Of a DNA stretch of 64,000 nucleotides, positions 17,905-29,913 are shown in pieces; positions within the stretch are counted from its first letter, which is position 1; the number at the start of each line of letters is the position of its first letter. Below the pieces are notes generated by a model. The model was given only the letters and a program-made list of their open reading frames with translations, made no database searches and was not told the origin of the DNA. Source of the stretch: Hyalella azteca (Eukaryota; Arthropoda; Malacostraca; Amphipoda; Hyalellidae). The stretch spans positions 62,001 to 126,000 of the forward strand of contig NW_025941759.1 in assembly GCF_000764305.2 (NCBI RefSeq). Direction: 5' to 3'. The position numbers and the translations under genes were made by a program.

Positions 17905-18140
17905 ATAGAATAGAATAGAAGTGTCGGCACTGAAGAAATAGGCCCATGGCCTGTTGCCGGTTCTTGAACTTTTCGTGACTTGATTCACAAGGAATCCGGC
18001 CTTTGGAACCCGATCTTTCCATAACTTGACGATTGATTGAGATAGCTGCTGGTCTTATTGCCTGGTCCGTAATTTGCTAGGCATTTTACGACTGAACAGT
18101 TAAGCACCAGCTGTTAATAGATCAGTGTTGCATCTTTCGT
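17905..18140 (-). mobile_element. LINE 3' UTR, 5'-truncated
   Basis: The reverse complement carries the shared tail AAGAACCGGCAACAGGCC, ATTTCTTCAGTGCCGACACT and a terminal TTCTA microsatellite, like the copies at 1402-1630, 6881-6985, 20972-21025 and 39050-39143. Confidence 0.8.
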
Positions 18141-18879
18141 TACATAACTGCGTGTGTCAGTGTTACACGACTCACTTTCTCTAGCACACCCTAGCATCAA
18201 TGCGGAAAAGTGCGTCTAAGATCGTGGCTTTCTCCACTAAAGCGTTGTGACAGTGAAGCTTGGCTGTTAGTTCCGCACTCGCGTGTCTATCTTTCCTAAT
18301 TATGATTCCTAAGTTATGTTCAAACCGCTTTTAACCTCACAATTCTCACATTAATGGCTGATTTGTCTCAAGAGGCGTCTGTCTACAAGTTCGGTATGAA
18401 ATAACAAGTGTAGCTAAATCTCCCGTTCCTTCACAGCGTCGAAGTTGCATATATAGTGGTTACGATAAATCCTAACTCTGTGGTAAAGTCCTTGCCTAAA
18501 TTCGTGCCTGGGCCAATATTGGCAGAACTAAACTAAGAAGAGAATTTTTATGGCGCTCGCCGCTCTGGAATGTTGACAAGAGTATATGACAATGTAACGT
18601 GCAAGTTAACTTGATCATCTATAGTATCTGTAATTATATTATAAACCAGTGTTAATATATTAAAACACGTTAATGTATTAAATACTAACTCAAGTAAACC
18701 GCGACGAATTTCGTCAACAATATCTCCTTTGCTCTGATTAAAATTATTACCGCTTATCGCGAACTCCGGATGATTATCTTCCTAGGCGAGGCACCGGGAT
18801 TAAGGTTCAGAGAAGGAAAATTCTTGTGTTACAAGAACGCTGAGTACAAATCAAAAGACGCTTGCGGTGCGAAACAAAT
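18141..18879. other. No gene recognised
   Basis: Non-coding sequence without recognised elements. Confidence 0.45.
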
Positions 18880-19126
18880 AGGATGATGGCCCAGTGCTTG
18901 CCATTCAAAGTAACAAGACTGGAGCAGGGAGTTGTGGGTCCAATCCCAACTACCTGCGACTGTTCTGGTCATCAGCGAGGTGGCCTGGGCCTATCCTATA
19001 CCTTCGAAAAAAGTTGAGAGATCTTAAGTTCATCGGCCAATCATTGACGGCCTTTCAAGCAGAATCCACCAATCATAGACAAGAAAATAGAGCGTAAGTA
19101 CTTACGCTCACTTAGCGAGTTTTAAA
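18880..19126 (+). mobile_element. tRNA-derived SINE
   Basis: The head resembles tRNA polymerase III promoters: GATGGCCCAGTGCTTGCC as A box and GTGGGTCCAATCCC as B box, about 60 bp apart. The body continues to GTTGAGAGATC and ends with a perfect 16-bp palindrome GCGTAAGTACTTACGC followed by TCACTTAGCGAGTTTTAAAA. The 3' half is shared with 1885-2012, showing it is a dispersed family. Confidence 0.7.
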
Positions 19127-19606
19127 ATTGGAGCAGTATGTTGAGTGTTCGGGACGACAAAAAGCAGTGAATGTTCTGCGATGTTAATGATCGGTGACAT
19201 ATCTAACGGCCTAATTAACGCTGACACCGCTATACTATACTACTTTCAGGATTTGTATCTATTTATCTACCAAAAAGATCTCAGATGTCGGTAGTTTTGC
19301 ATGCTTCGTGGGCATCGAGCGACCTTGTGAGCTACCACGTTATTAGCCATTTACCGTCAGTAACCGGCCCACAACATTTATTTGGTTTTAAGTATTCTGT
19401 GCTTTACACCACCAAACGCGGCAGCATATAGCCCCGAGTGTAATGAATGTACAGCACTAAACGTTTCATCGAAGCATAACTTCATCATCTTGCCAGTGCT
19501 TGAACTGTACCGCACGACGCAGTCCGATCAATCAACTTAATTCGCTTCTTAGTAGTTGCTAATTGGATGCAAAGGGTAAATAATGACAGCTGGTAGGTAA
19601 TGAGAA
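19127..19606. other. No gene recognised
   Basis: Short non-coding stretch upstream of the pol relic; no element recognised. Confidence 0.4.
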
Positions 19607-20140
19607 TTAAGCTGGAACGCTACTGCATGCTTTCTCATCAGGATGATAAAAATTTAGTGCAAAGCGTTTAAGAGTTCTGTCGTGACCGTAATGTCCCATA
19701 TTAGGAGGATCATGACAAGATTTGATGACGTCAGTCAAGAATTTGTCTGGTACGCAAATTGTGATATGTACGTCAGACAAACCAGCTCGTACAACGTGTC
19801 GTTTATGGTTAAGAATGTCATTTTCCACAAAGAACTTGCTTAATTGAACTGATTTCTTTCGTTTCTTCACATTTATTGAAAGAGAATCATCATGACTCAA
19901 TAGGCGTGAACGAATGTTTCGCCATGTGGCGCACTCAGATTGTGCCACAACAAGCTGTGCGTCATTCTGCCAAGGAATTTTCCCATAGAGTTGAGGTTCA
20001 GAGGTCGGCATGCCATTAATCACGCGGCCTCGAGTTGCGTAAACACGGTCTTCGAACGCGCTCTCTATTTCATCCAATATTGCTTCATCCACACAAGCCT
20101 CAGGCTGGATGCGCGACAAGGCATCAGCGGGACGCAGTAT
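19607..20140 (-). pseudogene. Ty3/Gypsy pol fragment (RNase H end plus integrase zinc domain)
   Basis: The minus frame starts with PADALSRIQ, the hallmark at the end of the Gypsy RNase H domain, then runs 170 codons to CVPDKFLTDVIKSCHDPPNM and GHYGHDRTLKRF, the integrase H-H-C-C region. It stops before the two cysteines and the catalytic core, so only a piece of pol is left. It lies on the same strand as the gag-protease ORF at 21394-23323 and may belong to the same copy, with reverse transcriptase lost. Confidence 0.85.
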
Positions 20141-20164
20141 AGACCCCTACATTGCCCTTGCCCA

Positions 20165-20255
20165 CAATTCAATATCTATTCCTTTCCGCTCGTAATCACG
20201 CTAGAGGGCATATTAGCCAGTGTGATTAAGTGCCTAAAGCCATAGGTGCCATTTC
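20165..20255 (-). repeat. Short dispersed repeat
   Basis: Contains CTATGGCTTT..GCACTT and ATGCCCTCTAGCGT, also present on the plus strand at about 31945-32010. Family unknown. Confidence 0.5.
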
Positions 20256-20274
20256 CTTTCCTGGAAACTAATTT

Positions 20275-21385
20275 CAGACGGAAAGGATTAGGGAGCGGCA
20301 GGACGAATTTGGTTGGGAGAAAAAAACACACAAAACACAATCAATTAATAAATGGATTTATTGGTTCAGCTCATGTGACCTGCTCGATGTGATGATCCAG
20401 AAGGAATAAGTAGGCCGGGCCAGAGGTGCAGGTCGCCGTGCCAGCGTGGTTGCGTAGTGAGTCGTCGTGGAGACGTTGAAGACTGAGCTGATCGAGCGAT
20501 GCCGAGATACGAGAAGACGTTACCCGAAACACGTGGCGATGCGGGCACGTATGGAGATGTTGATGCAACGCCGTAAGCACGTTTTAGTGTCAGTGAACGT
20601 ACGTTGATGTAACTCACAGAATATGACCAGCGAAAGATCACTGAATGAGTTCATCGAAAGTTCGCTGAATGAGTTCACTGTATGTACGCGGAGTAGCGTC
20701 GGCACGCAGGGAAGGCGTAGGCACGCACCGCTGTAAGATGGCGTCGTGCTTGGCGGGAAGACGCGGGCTTGAGACGCCGAAGCTACAGGCTGCAGGTTGT
20801 TGGTTGCGTTGCAGACACTGCGAAATATTGCAATGTTAATACACAATTTACCACACATTCCACAAATGAGCTATATAAGTCACGTGAGATACGTATACTG
20901 AATATTTTATTGTTTAGAAACTTGCAACTAAACTTGAATAATAGTTAGAAGAGACCCTACTTGTTAGAAACTTGAAATAGGCCATGGGCCTATTTCTTCA
21001 GCGCCGACACTTCTATTCTTTAACGTCTCTGTCATGACTTTACTCTTACATTTAAACCTGAATAACAGCTATTCTAAGGCAGGGTTTCTAAGTTTGGGAG
21101 CTTACGCGAGATGTTGATAGTTCGATGTCTGGAGGCAAAGGGGCCGCTAAGGTTTTGAGAGGCTATAAAGGAACAGGGCGTGACGGAAGTCTATGTTGCC
21201 ATACTGATCGATTTGCTTTCTCCGATTATTTTCATGATAATTTATAATTATTTAATAATATGATTTTTTTAATGTGTATGATCTTAATGTATATTGTAAG
21301 TATTAATATTATTATGAACATAAAAATAATTAAATCAGTTCTAGGTAGCGGGATATGATATTCATAATTAGTTTTATGTAGCAGA
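20275..21385 (-). mobile_element. LTR related to the solo LTR at 27097-28397
   Basis: Collinear matches on the minus strand include CTCTCAAAACCTTAGCG, CATCTCGCGTAAGCTCCC, CCAATAAAT (likely poly(A) signal) and TCTCCCAACCAAATTCGTCC. The copy is more diverged, contains a LINE 3' tail fragment (20972-21025), and its outer end is unclear, so no target duplication could be assigned. It separates the gag-protease ORF from the pol fragment. Confidence 0.7.
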
Positions 21386-21393
21386 TGTCAAGG

Positions 21394-23323
21394 TTACCGA
21401 GGTGATTTCTGTACTTGGTTGGGGCTTTGTTCAGTCGGTTTGATATGAACGTTTTCACTAACCGCACTAATTTTAATAAGTGTAACGTTACAACCGGTGT
21501 CCAAAAAACTTTCTATCTCGCTATTGTTGACAAGGAGCTTTACGATCGGTATGCGAACTTCGTCGCTATCACCATGCTCATCGTATAAATCGAGACATGT
21601 TTGCACCTCGTTTACAACAGAAAGCGAACATGTCCCCCATTTAGGAGCAACGTCATTGAACTTGACAAGATCACTAGCAGTAGAATTACTATCAACAGTA
21701 CAATCCGTGTCTGCGACATTGGAAATATCAGTCACATTACTGCTATCAGCAATATTATCAGAGAATACATCAGTGAGAGCGGGACCAGAATTAGAATTGA
21801 AATGTTCAAGTCTTGATTCTAACCTTACAGGATTAATATTGTGACTCTGCTCAGGAAGAGTCATTTCTTGCTTTGTAACAGAATTCGTCAGTTCTTTTAC
21901 TCTGCCTAATTTACTTACATCAGCTGCAAGCATTTTTCTCGTAGAACTTCCGTGTTTTACAATACTAGTGCTCTCAGTTGACGCAAGGAACTCAGTCACA
22001 GATTCTGACCGCTTAACATGCTTAAAACATGAACAATGCTTACGTTTAATCTTATGATTAGAACACATGCATTTGTTTATGGCGTCAGTTATAGCAATTT
22101 TGTTAGACATTTTGGTCTTACTTCCTGTAGCTTTAGAATCAATATTATTTCTAATATGGTTTCCATTATTAGAGTACTCAACTTCTGGTCGTGAGGAGTA
22201 GCTTCCACGGCCATTGTTGTTGTATCGTCCGCCTCTTGCGTTAGGAGTGTTGCTAGCTTGTGGTTGACCTTCCTTATGGAATGAGTTACCACGTCCACTC
22301 GACGCGTATCCTCTTTTACCGCGGCCTCGACGCTGGTTTCCACGGTGTTTGAATCGAGATCCGTAATCTGATTCAGGAGATGTTGGTGTCTTGCCGAAGT
22401 GAAGTTTGTGGGTTGATGTCGTTGTTGGTTTCGGTTTGCGATAGACATCTTTCTCGGATGCGTGGACGTGATGTGTTAGGCATTGATACGCGCCCACTAT
22501 ACGCATATTTTCTTTGCGTTCGAGCAAAGTCTCCGTCACTACGCGTTTCGAAAACACTAGGCTTGAACCCATGGCGAAAGCGAATTCAGCCAAGAGGAGC
22601 GAAGCTTTTCTATCCTCTGCCTCTTCGTTGAAACATGGTCGTTCCACGAAGGTCTTAGCCAGTTTAAGCGAAGCGTCACGGAGCTCCGAGATATTGTTGG
22701 TTGCATTTTGCCTTCCACGTGGCGCAGATTGCGCAACATCAATGAAGTCTCTCGCTGCGTCCACAAAAGAGATAGTGCCGACACTTGAGTATGTCTTCAA
22801 CAAATCATCTTTGACCTCCTCATAAGTGATACCTTCGCAGTCTTCACTTATAAATTTTTGTACAAAAGCGCGAGCATCTCCCAGTTTTTTATTGGTGTGC
22901 TGCACTAGTTGTGTGATTTTTCCCTCGTCATCTGACAGTCCCGTAGAACGGGAATGAGCTTCAAGTAACGCTATCCAGACTTGTACGTCTGTCTGTCTCA
23001 GGGGTTCCCACCGCTGCTGGCGGTTCCCCGTCTAACACATTACCTCGGAATTTAGGTAATTCTTGAGGACTAGGTACATACGTTATCGCTGGTCTGTGTG
23101 TCACCGTTGATCCCGTCGATGCCGGCGCGGTCGCTGATGCTGATGCAGGCTGAGTCGAATCGGAAGGCGGAGCAGGCTGTTGTGTTGCACGGACATACAT
23201 CTTCTCACTCTTCGGTTTTACACTTTTGTCAAACTCACTGTCACTGTATCGTGTCGGTACACGCTTTGTACGACTTGATTTAGGCCTAGTACTTCTTTGG
23301 CTTTCACTGTCTGAATCACTCAT
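21394..23323 (-). pseudogene. Gypsy-like gag-protease gene, one frameshift
   Basis: Encodes the structural Gag and start of the protease of an LTR retrotransposon. An acidic/basic amino-terminus (ATG at 23323, to 22961) leads through a frameshift near 22990, inside a GACAGACAGA run, into a 503-codon frame ending at 21394. That frame holds a helical capsid-like region (22905-22450), an Arg/Gly-rich nucleic-acid-binding stretch (about 22350-22190), Cys/His-rich CMCSNHKIKRKHCSCFKH, and the aspartic protease motif ESFLDTGCNVTLI near its end. Frame conservation outside the slip suggests a young copy. Protease and the rest of pol are cut off by an LTR. A primer binding site lies 20-40 bp upstream. 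Confidence 0.85.
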
Positions 23324-23343
23324 TTATACAGTCACTCTGCTAG

Positions 23344-23361
23344 CGCAGTAATCGGGCGCCA
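23344..23361 (-). other. Primer binding site (tRNA-Lys-like)
   Basis: On the minus strand TGGCGCCCGA follows one base after the LTR end GGACA. TGGCGCC is the usual start of Lys-tRNA primer sites in retroelements. Only the first ten bases fit well. Confidence 0.6.
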
Positions 23362-23362
23362 C

Positions 23363-25382
23363 TGTCCAAGTCCACTTTTTCTGAGTGGCTTGGTTATTGT
23401 TTATCTTTGATTAAGACCTGAAGGTTCGGGATCTTTTATTGTGTTGGCTATAGCAGGAGTGAAAGTCTAGTTAATACAGAACAGTTTACTCGCTAATGAC
23501 TTTACAATAGGCACTATGAGGATACAATCTCAGAGAGGGAAAGAATCGGCCTGCTCGATAGAGAAGCTTATCGAGGGCCGGAGCGTAGGACTGAGTTGTG
23601 GACGCTCGGAGGTCTCTCCTACAACTGCCTCAGGGCTCCCAGCCAATAATTTGAGAAAAACTTAGATGGTTGCTGAAAAACACCCAGATTCTGCAGATTT
23701 TGTGGGAAAAAAACCCAGACAACAAATTTCATCAAAAACATTGTAATTTTACTGACTTCTGATGGAATTATAAATCTTCGGCTGCTGCTAAATTCTGTAT
23801 TTTGTGAGTCTCTGTCTTGGTTAGCTCTTGGATGAGCGTAAAATCCATATTTCTCTTACTACTACGGGAAAAATAGAAGATAATATTCTTTAAAAATTAT
23901 TCGAGATATTATGGCAACATTTTCACAGCGTGACTTACGCAAAGAGCAAAAGAATGGCATACGCAACCCATAACAAAAACCATGGAATGTCTTTCTTCAA
24001 TAGGGTTCGAAAGCCACTCATGTTGCCCATCATAGTAGAACAATTATCGCTTCGGCGCTTCCAAATCCAATAATGTTTCAAAAAGTATTTCTTTTTCTCA
24101 TTCAGAGTCGTTTTAACAGCGTTGTATAAACCACTGGCACTTCCATCTTCAACAACAATCGAATCAAGCAAACTATCACATACATCATTTTTTTCAACAT
24201 CAAAATAGCTAACGACAACAGCTAATACCTGTGAAACGGACATGTCTGTGCTCTCATCGATTTTCAGACTGAACTTTTCATTTCTACACTAATCAACAAT
24301 TTCCCGTTTTTCATGATAAGTAATTCCTTCCTGAATAAGATATGAAGCTTTTGTTGCATGAAGTTTTACATTTTTAGCAATACTGCTATCATGAAATGCT
24401 CTCCTGCACACTTCCACTAGATGATCTGCATGCGCGAATGGCACATTGTGTTCAGCAATATAAGCAGATATAGTAATTCTGCCTTTGCAACTTCATCACT
24501 CTCCATGGGAATCTGTTTCTTAATAAATGAATCAATTTTAGTAGCTGCTTTAGCTTCTTTCATGTTGTTGATATGCTTCGCAGTCTTACAATGTGCCATC
24601 AACATGGATCTATTAGCATTTTTTATTTGAGTTTTACAACATGCGCAATAGGAAATACCTTTTTCTTTCGAATCTAGTTGCAGCTACTCCTTAAAGTCTT
24701 TTTCATGTAACCACTCTTCTTTAAAAAGACTGTTTATACCACTTTTTAGCTACTTTTCTAGGAGGACTTGCCATTTTCGGGGCCTTCACTGTTCACTATG
24801 TTAATTTAACAGCACCGATAGTTACAAAAGCAACAGTAAAACTTAACGCACGACACAACTATAACTTGTCACTTATCAATAGCGAGCGCGGTACTGCGAA
24901 CTGCGAAGTGTGCGACGAGAAGTTGGGAACCGTTGCTTTGACTGGTAATGAACGCGTTCAATACTGTAATAAACGCGTACAATACCAGTACCTTCTGTCA
25001 GCTAGGGAATTTATACAATTTGACGGTTAGTGCGTTGCTCCATTCAATGTGTCTTGACTTTGCATAATCAAATTTAAGGCAATGAGAATATTTCAATTAT
25101 ATTATTGGCTGAAAAGAACTTACTTAACGAAAAAACCCAGATTTTGCCATTTGAAAGAAAAATACACCCAGGTGACGGCCAAAAAACCCAGATCTGGGTG
25201 GAAAAACCCAGCGCTGGGAGCCCTGAACTGCCTGACTCGTCACTCTTGAAGGGCTATCGCGGTCCACCCGCGTAGTATTGTAAGCTGCGTATGACAAGAC
25301 GTACGATCCTTTAAAGCGTCAGTGAGGGTGACGTATGATAGATAATTAGTCACTGAAGGCGACTGTCAAGCAATACCTGACA
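23363..25382 (-). mobile_element. Gypsy-like 5' LTR, interrupted by a hAT element
   Basis: Read on the minus strand, the LTR begins TGTCAGGT at 25382 and ends GGACA at 23363, directly before the primer binding site and the gag gene. Without the hAT insertion and one 8-bp duplication it is about 416 bp. Its ends match the LTR at 39979-41924 (TGTCAGGT, GACGCTTTAA, and GAAAAGTGGA..TTGGACA). Confidence 0.7.
23631..25225 (-). mobile_element. hAT transposon copy A (1595 bp)
   Basis: Perfect 13-bp terminal inverted repeats CAGGGCTCCCAGC / GCTGGGAGCCCTG and an 8-bp target duplication AACTGCCT (23623-23630, 25226-25233) identify a complete hAT element. The minus strand holds broken pieces of a BED-finger/hAT transposase amino half: CAHC-type finger with MLMAHCKTAKHINN (24605-24417), then IDESTDMSVSQVL and SDNCSTMMGN (to 23935). 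Stops and a frameshift are shared with copy B. The carboxy half with the dimerisation region is absent, so the element is non-autonomous. Confidence 0.95.
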
Positions 25383-25709
25383 ATAAGACTTGCCCTTTAA
25401 GCCTGGAATTATCATTGTTGCACGTCTTTGAACACTCTCAACTAAATTTTTGCCCTTTTCAAGTCTCGGTGACCACACAACGTTTCCAAACTCTAGGTTC
25501 GGGCGCACGACAGAGGTGGACAACAGCTTCATCATTTCTATATCTAGGTACTCGTAGGAGCGTCTGATCAGCCCAAGCAGTTTATTGCATTATTAACTTG
25601 CGTTTCAATATGACCAGAAAATTTTAGCTCCTTGTCGACCCAAACTCCAAGATCTTTTTCCACGCAAGATTTCTCAATCATAACCTCGTTGCAACCGTGT
25701 CTTCTCATG

Positions 25710-26517
25710 GGGTACGCAGCCGTGCACCACCAAATTTGTGCACCAATCAGCCTTGAAAGGAACGCCTAGCATATTTCCGGATGACCACCAATCAGCCGCG
25801 GATTGAGCCAACCGTCGGTAACCAGCCCGTGACCTCATATTGCTTTAAATATTAGGAGCTTTACGCCACCATATTCTGAAGCGAATAGCCCAGATAGTAA
25901 TGGTTATGCACCTCTGAACGTTGCATCGAATCATCACTTCATACCCTGACTTTAGCTCGAACTGTAACTTGCGGACAACGGACTGTGCCAACCAGCCCAG
26001 GTCGCCAGTGGAACTGCGTGCATCCTGCCGTGCACCACCAGACGGTCACTTTTAGCTCACAGCATTGGAGTTAGTTTTCAGAAAGCATAGTTCTGTTCCA
26101 AAATCTATCGTCCTTCGACGAGCGACTTCTACAGCTTCGCTAAATTGCGTAACTTGTAGCTCACAGCATATGGGGTTAGGTTCCAGATAGCATAGTTCTG
26201 TTCCAAAATTTATCGTCGTACGACGCGTGGCCGTTCGACCGTGGGCTGGTTCGACACACGGGACAGGTACGGACGGCTCCGGCGCGCTTCGTCCGGGTGG
26301 TGTAAAATTTTTTCGCGTGTTGGCAGACGACGCTGGGCCATACGACGCCAGGCTTATTTTCCTGTGGGCTGATTGATCTAATTCAATGGATATGATCTGT
26401 CTGGTGGCGTGCGGCTGATAACGTTACTGTCAAGATGTGTTGTAGGCTACGTTCTTCAGGGAAGGGATCATGACAGTCCATTCGAAGCACGGCAGTGGTG
26501 GTCTCCGTCAGGCATCC
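25710..26517. mobile_element. 808-bp DNA element with 9-bp target duplication
   Basis: Flanked by CTTCTCATG (25701-25709 and 26518-26526). Its ends GGGTACGCAGCCGTGCACCA and (inverted) GGATGCCTGACGGAGACCAC are shared with the 403-bp element at 42868-43270. Nine-base duplications and GG termini fit Mutator-like elements, but no transposase is present, so the superfamily is inference. Confidence 0.85.
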
Positions 26518-27096
26518 CTTCTCATGTTGTAAGCTTGCTGTTCATTGTTTTTGCCGAGGTGAAGTACTTTACATTTGTCAGCATTGAAACACAGCTGCCA
26601 CGCATCAGCCCAGTCAACTAAACTATCAAGATCATTTTGCAGTTGCATTTTATTTGACGTATCCTTAACTGTATTAAAAACTTTTGTGTCATCGGCATAC
26701 ATGGAGCACACGCTTGACACTACTTCTGGTAGATCGTTTATAAAAGCGACGAACAAAACAGGTCCAAGAACGCTTCCTTGCAGTACGCCACTGCACACAG
26801 TTACCCAGTCTGATACGGTTCCGTTAATGCTGACACGTTTTCTTCTGCTTACTAGGTAATTCCTGATCCATTGGAGTACATTTCCCTCTATTCCCAAAGA
26901 ATTCAATTTACGTAACAGTCGCTCATGCGGAACACTATCAAATGCCTTGGCAAAATTGAGGTACAGTGCATCCACTGGCTTCCTTTCGTCCAGCAGGCGA
27001 GTCCAGTTATCCAAGGTAGACAGGAGATTAGTGGTGCATGATTGCCAATAATAAAGCTATGCTGGCAGTCTGATAGAAGATGGTTAACAGTCCAGT

Positions 27097-28397
27097 TGTA
27101 GCGGATCTCGCTACATAGCACTAATATTATGCATAACATATCTCTAATTTTTATGTTTCTCAAACTAACACACTATAACTAATTTTTAGGTTTCTTATAC
27201 TAACATTAATATTAACACTTACAATACACATTAAAGTCGTACATTTTAAATCATATTAAATAATTATAACATCATCACGAGAGTTTTGGAGAAAGCAGCT
27301 CAGTCGATGGCAACAGCTCTAGCCCTTTTTCACTGGTTCTTTTATAGCCTCTCAAAATCCTAACGCTCTGTTTGCCTCCTGACTTTGAGTCGTCAACATC
27401 TCTCACGTAAGCTCCCCAACTTAAAAATTATTCTGCCGTAGAATAGCTCTCATTCAATGTGTTAAGTATAAGAGTAAAGTTAGTTCAGAAGTCGGAGTCA
27501 TTGCAAGGTTAATGAATTAAATTAGCGTGTTTTCATGCCATAAATACAGCTCACGTGGCTTTAGCTCATTCGTGACATGGTGTCGTGAAATGTGAATAGC
27601 GTATTAACAAAGGCCTTATTTCGCAGCTCTACAACATCTATTTCCTGCAACGCATAAAATCAAGATCACGCGCAATCTCCCGAATCTAAGGCCATATCTG
27701 TCAACAACTTCTTCTGTATCGGCCATCACCTCTATCGGCGGCTCAAGCCAGCCTTCCCGCCAACTAGCAGGCCGCCATCTTGCCGCACCCAAGCCGTTCC
27801 TGTTCACCGACGCTCATCCGTGAATATTCAGTGAACATTGCTGTGAAGTGTGATATACTCAATTAACTCTCATTCTGATAGTCAGTGAACTCTAGCTGTG
27901 AACGTAATCAGTTAATCAACTCAGTAAATTCTTGCTGTGTACCTATTACGTTGACTGATATCATGTGAACTCAGTTAGAGAACTTTCGCTAGAGACTCTC
28001 TGTGAGCTATAGGCACAACGAGCACGTCCAGTAAAGTATATAGTGTGTGAGCTTTCTACGCGCGCGCTCAGTTAACTTCGTCAACCTCACAACGTGCATC
28101 GAATAACGTCCCCAACGTCTCGCCACTCAACCACGTGTATATCAATGCAACAACCCAACAACGGTGGCCCGTGGACCCGCATCAACCTCCTGCATCAAAA
28201 CGAGCAGGTCACGTGAGCTGAGCTAATAAATAACCTAACAATTCATTGTGTGTTCATTTCTCCCAACCAAATTCGTCCTGCCGATCCCTATGTTTCTATC
28301 TGTCCCTTGGCGAATAATTCAAGTTAACTAGCTAGGCCATTCAAGTTCCTGATAGGAGTTATTGACTTAATGTGGAGTGGTTAACAAAACCCCAACA
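27097..28397 (+). mobile_element. Solo LTR, 1301 bp
   Basis: Starts TGTAGCGG and ends CCCAACA, flanked by the 4-bp duplication CAGT (27093-27096 and 28398-28401). It has an AATAAATAA poly(A)-type signal at about 28215. It interrupts the LINE reverse-transcriptase frame, which resumes exactly if the LTR and one CAGT are ignored. No internal retroelement sequence remains, as expected after LTR-LTR recombination. Confidence 0.92.
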
Positions 28398-29913
28398 CAG
28401 TGATCAATAATCCTGTCCCTCTTAACCGATTCCATCACCTTACACACAACATTTATGAGACTTACAGGACGGTAGTTACCGGTGTTACTTTTGTCACCTT
28501 TTTTGCACAGGGGTGTCACTTGGGCTTCTTTTCCAGTCGGCCGAATAAGTCCCTTCGATCACAGTTTTGCGAAAGAATACTGTTAAAGGGCCGGCCAGGA
28601 CGGTTGCTAATTCGTTGAGTAATCTATTGTGGAAACTGTCTGATCCAGATGACTTGTTGGGATTCAGGGAGACCAAGCGCTTGAGAACCTCCTCTTCATG
28701 TATCTCAAAACTAGTTAACTTAGAGCCCACTGGTCGCTCCTCAATAGCTGGAATACTGTTCAAGTCCTCATCTGTGAAGACGCTGCTAAAGAACTGATTT
28801 AGAACATTGGCCTTGCCCTCGTCAGAAGATATCTTCCGTTGATTTACATTCAAATCAGCAATACCGTCCCTTGTCTTACACTTCGAACTAGCATACAAGA
28901 AGAAGGCTTTCGGGTTCTTTTTCGAGTTTTTGGCAACGTCTTTTTCAAAATTTTTGACTGCGGTGCGACAAGCTTTTTTAGCTTGATTTCGAGCTCTAGC
29001 ATACAGGTTATACTCAGCATCGCTACGAGTTCGTAAATAACGCTTGTAGGCTTCCTTCTTTGCTTTTAGCTTTGCTTTAACCGTATTGTTCATCCACTGT
29101 GTTTTTCTGACTCCACCGAGCTTTATCTTAGGTACACACGCATCAACTGCAGACATAACCGTGTTCTTGATGAATGACCAAGACTCCGCCACATTCATGT
29201 TCATGATACAGTCCGAAATGTTCGCTGCACTCACTGATTCACGAAGTTTAACATAGTCGCCTTTCGCAAAGTTGAAACGTTCACGCTTCCGAGGCGTCTT
29301 TTCTGTATAGCACTTAATACTGAAAAACAATGACTGGTGGTGACTTTTGCCCAACGGAGCCTCGTGGCGAAGCTCTTCTACCATTTATTCTTCACTAGTA
29401 AACACTAGGTCTAGAGTATTTGGAGTCTGATTACCTCTAAAATGGGTTGGCTTTGTGATGTGCTGGTATAAAAATGAGTCTCTCACAGACTCCATGAACA
29501 AGGATGAATGGTGATTCTCATCCCTTGGAGAGGATTCATGTGCCCAGTCTATTTCTGGATGGTTAAAGTCACCAACGATTAACGTATGCGACCTGCTGAA
29601 AGTCATGCTTGGTAGAATACTGTTCAGTACTTTATCGTTATCAGAGGAACTTTTGGGTGATCTATACAGGACACCTAGCTATTAGGAGGCTATCCCTACT
29701 TTTTAGAGAAAGCTCACACCACACTGATTCTCTAGCTGATTGGTGCTCTGCTGATAACTTAAGTACTTAACTTGTTGGGCCCCATAAAAGATTCTAACCC
29801 ACAAAGCTACACCTCTACTACACTGCTCTTCGTTTATATTATAAAAACAATCAAAACCTGGCAACCACTCTGTGTTAGAGTCAGAGTGGAGCTGCTCATG
29901 CTGTATTACTTTT

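Larger units (their letters stand above)
25383..29893 (-). mobile_element. CR1-like LINE, ORF2 relic with nested insertions
   Basis: Minus-strand ORF2 in pieces: endonuclease with LIVGDFNHPEIDW (29893-29385), linker and start of reverse transcriptase (29384-28402), RT core with NFAKAFDSVPHERLL, GVLQGSVLGPVLF and the catalytic MYADDTKVF (27092-26527), and the thumb/C-terminal part with VRPNLEFGNVVWSPRLEKG (25700-25383). The gaps are explained by a solo LTR (27097-28397) and a DNA element (25710-26517); removing each with one target copy brings the flanking protein segments back into register. Other frameshifts show it is dead. The family matches the element at 33922-35235 in the SRGVALWVR region. 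Confidence 0.9.
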
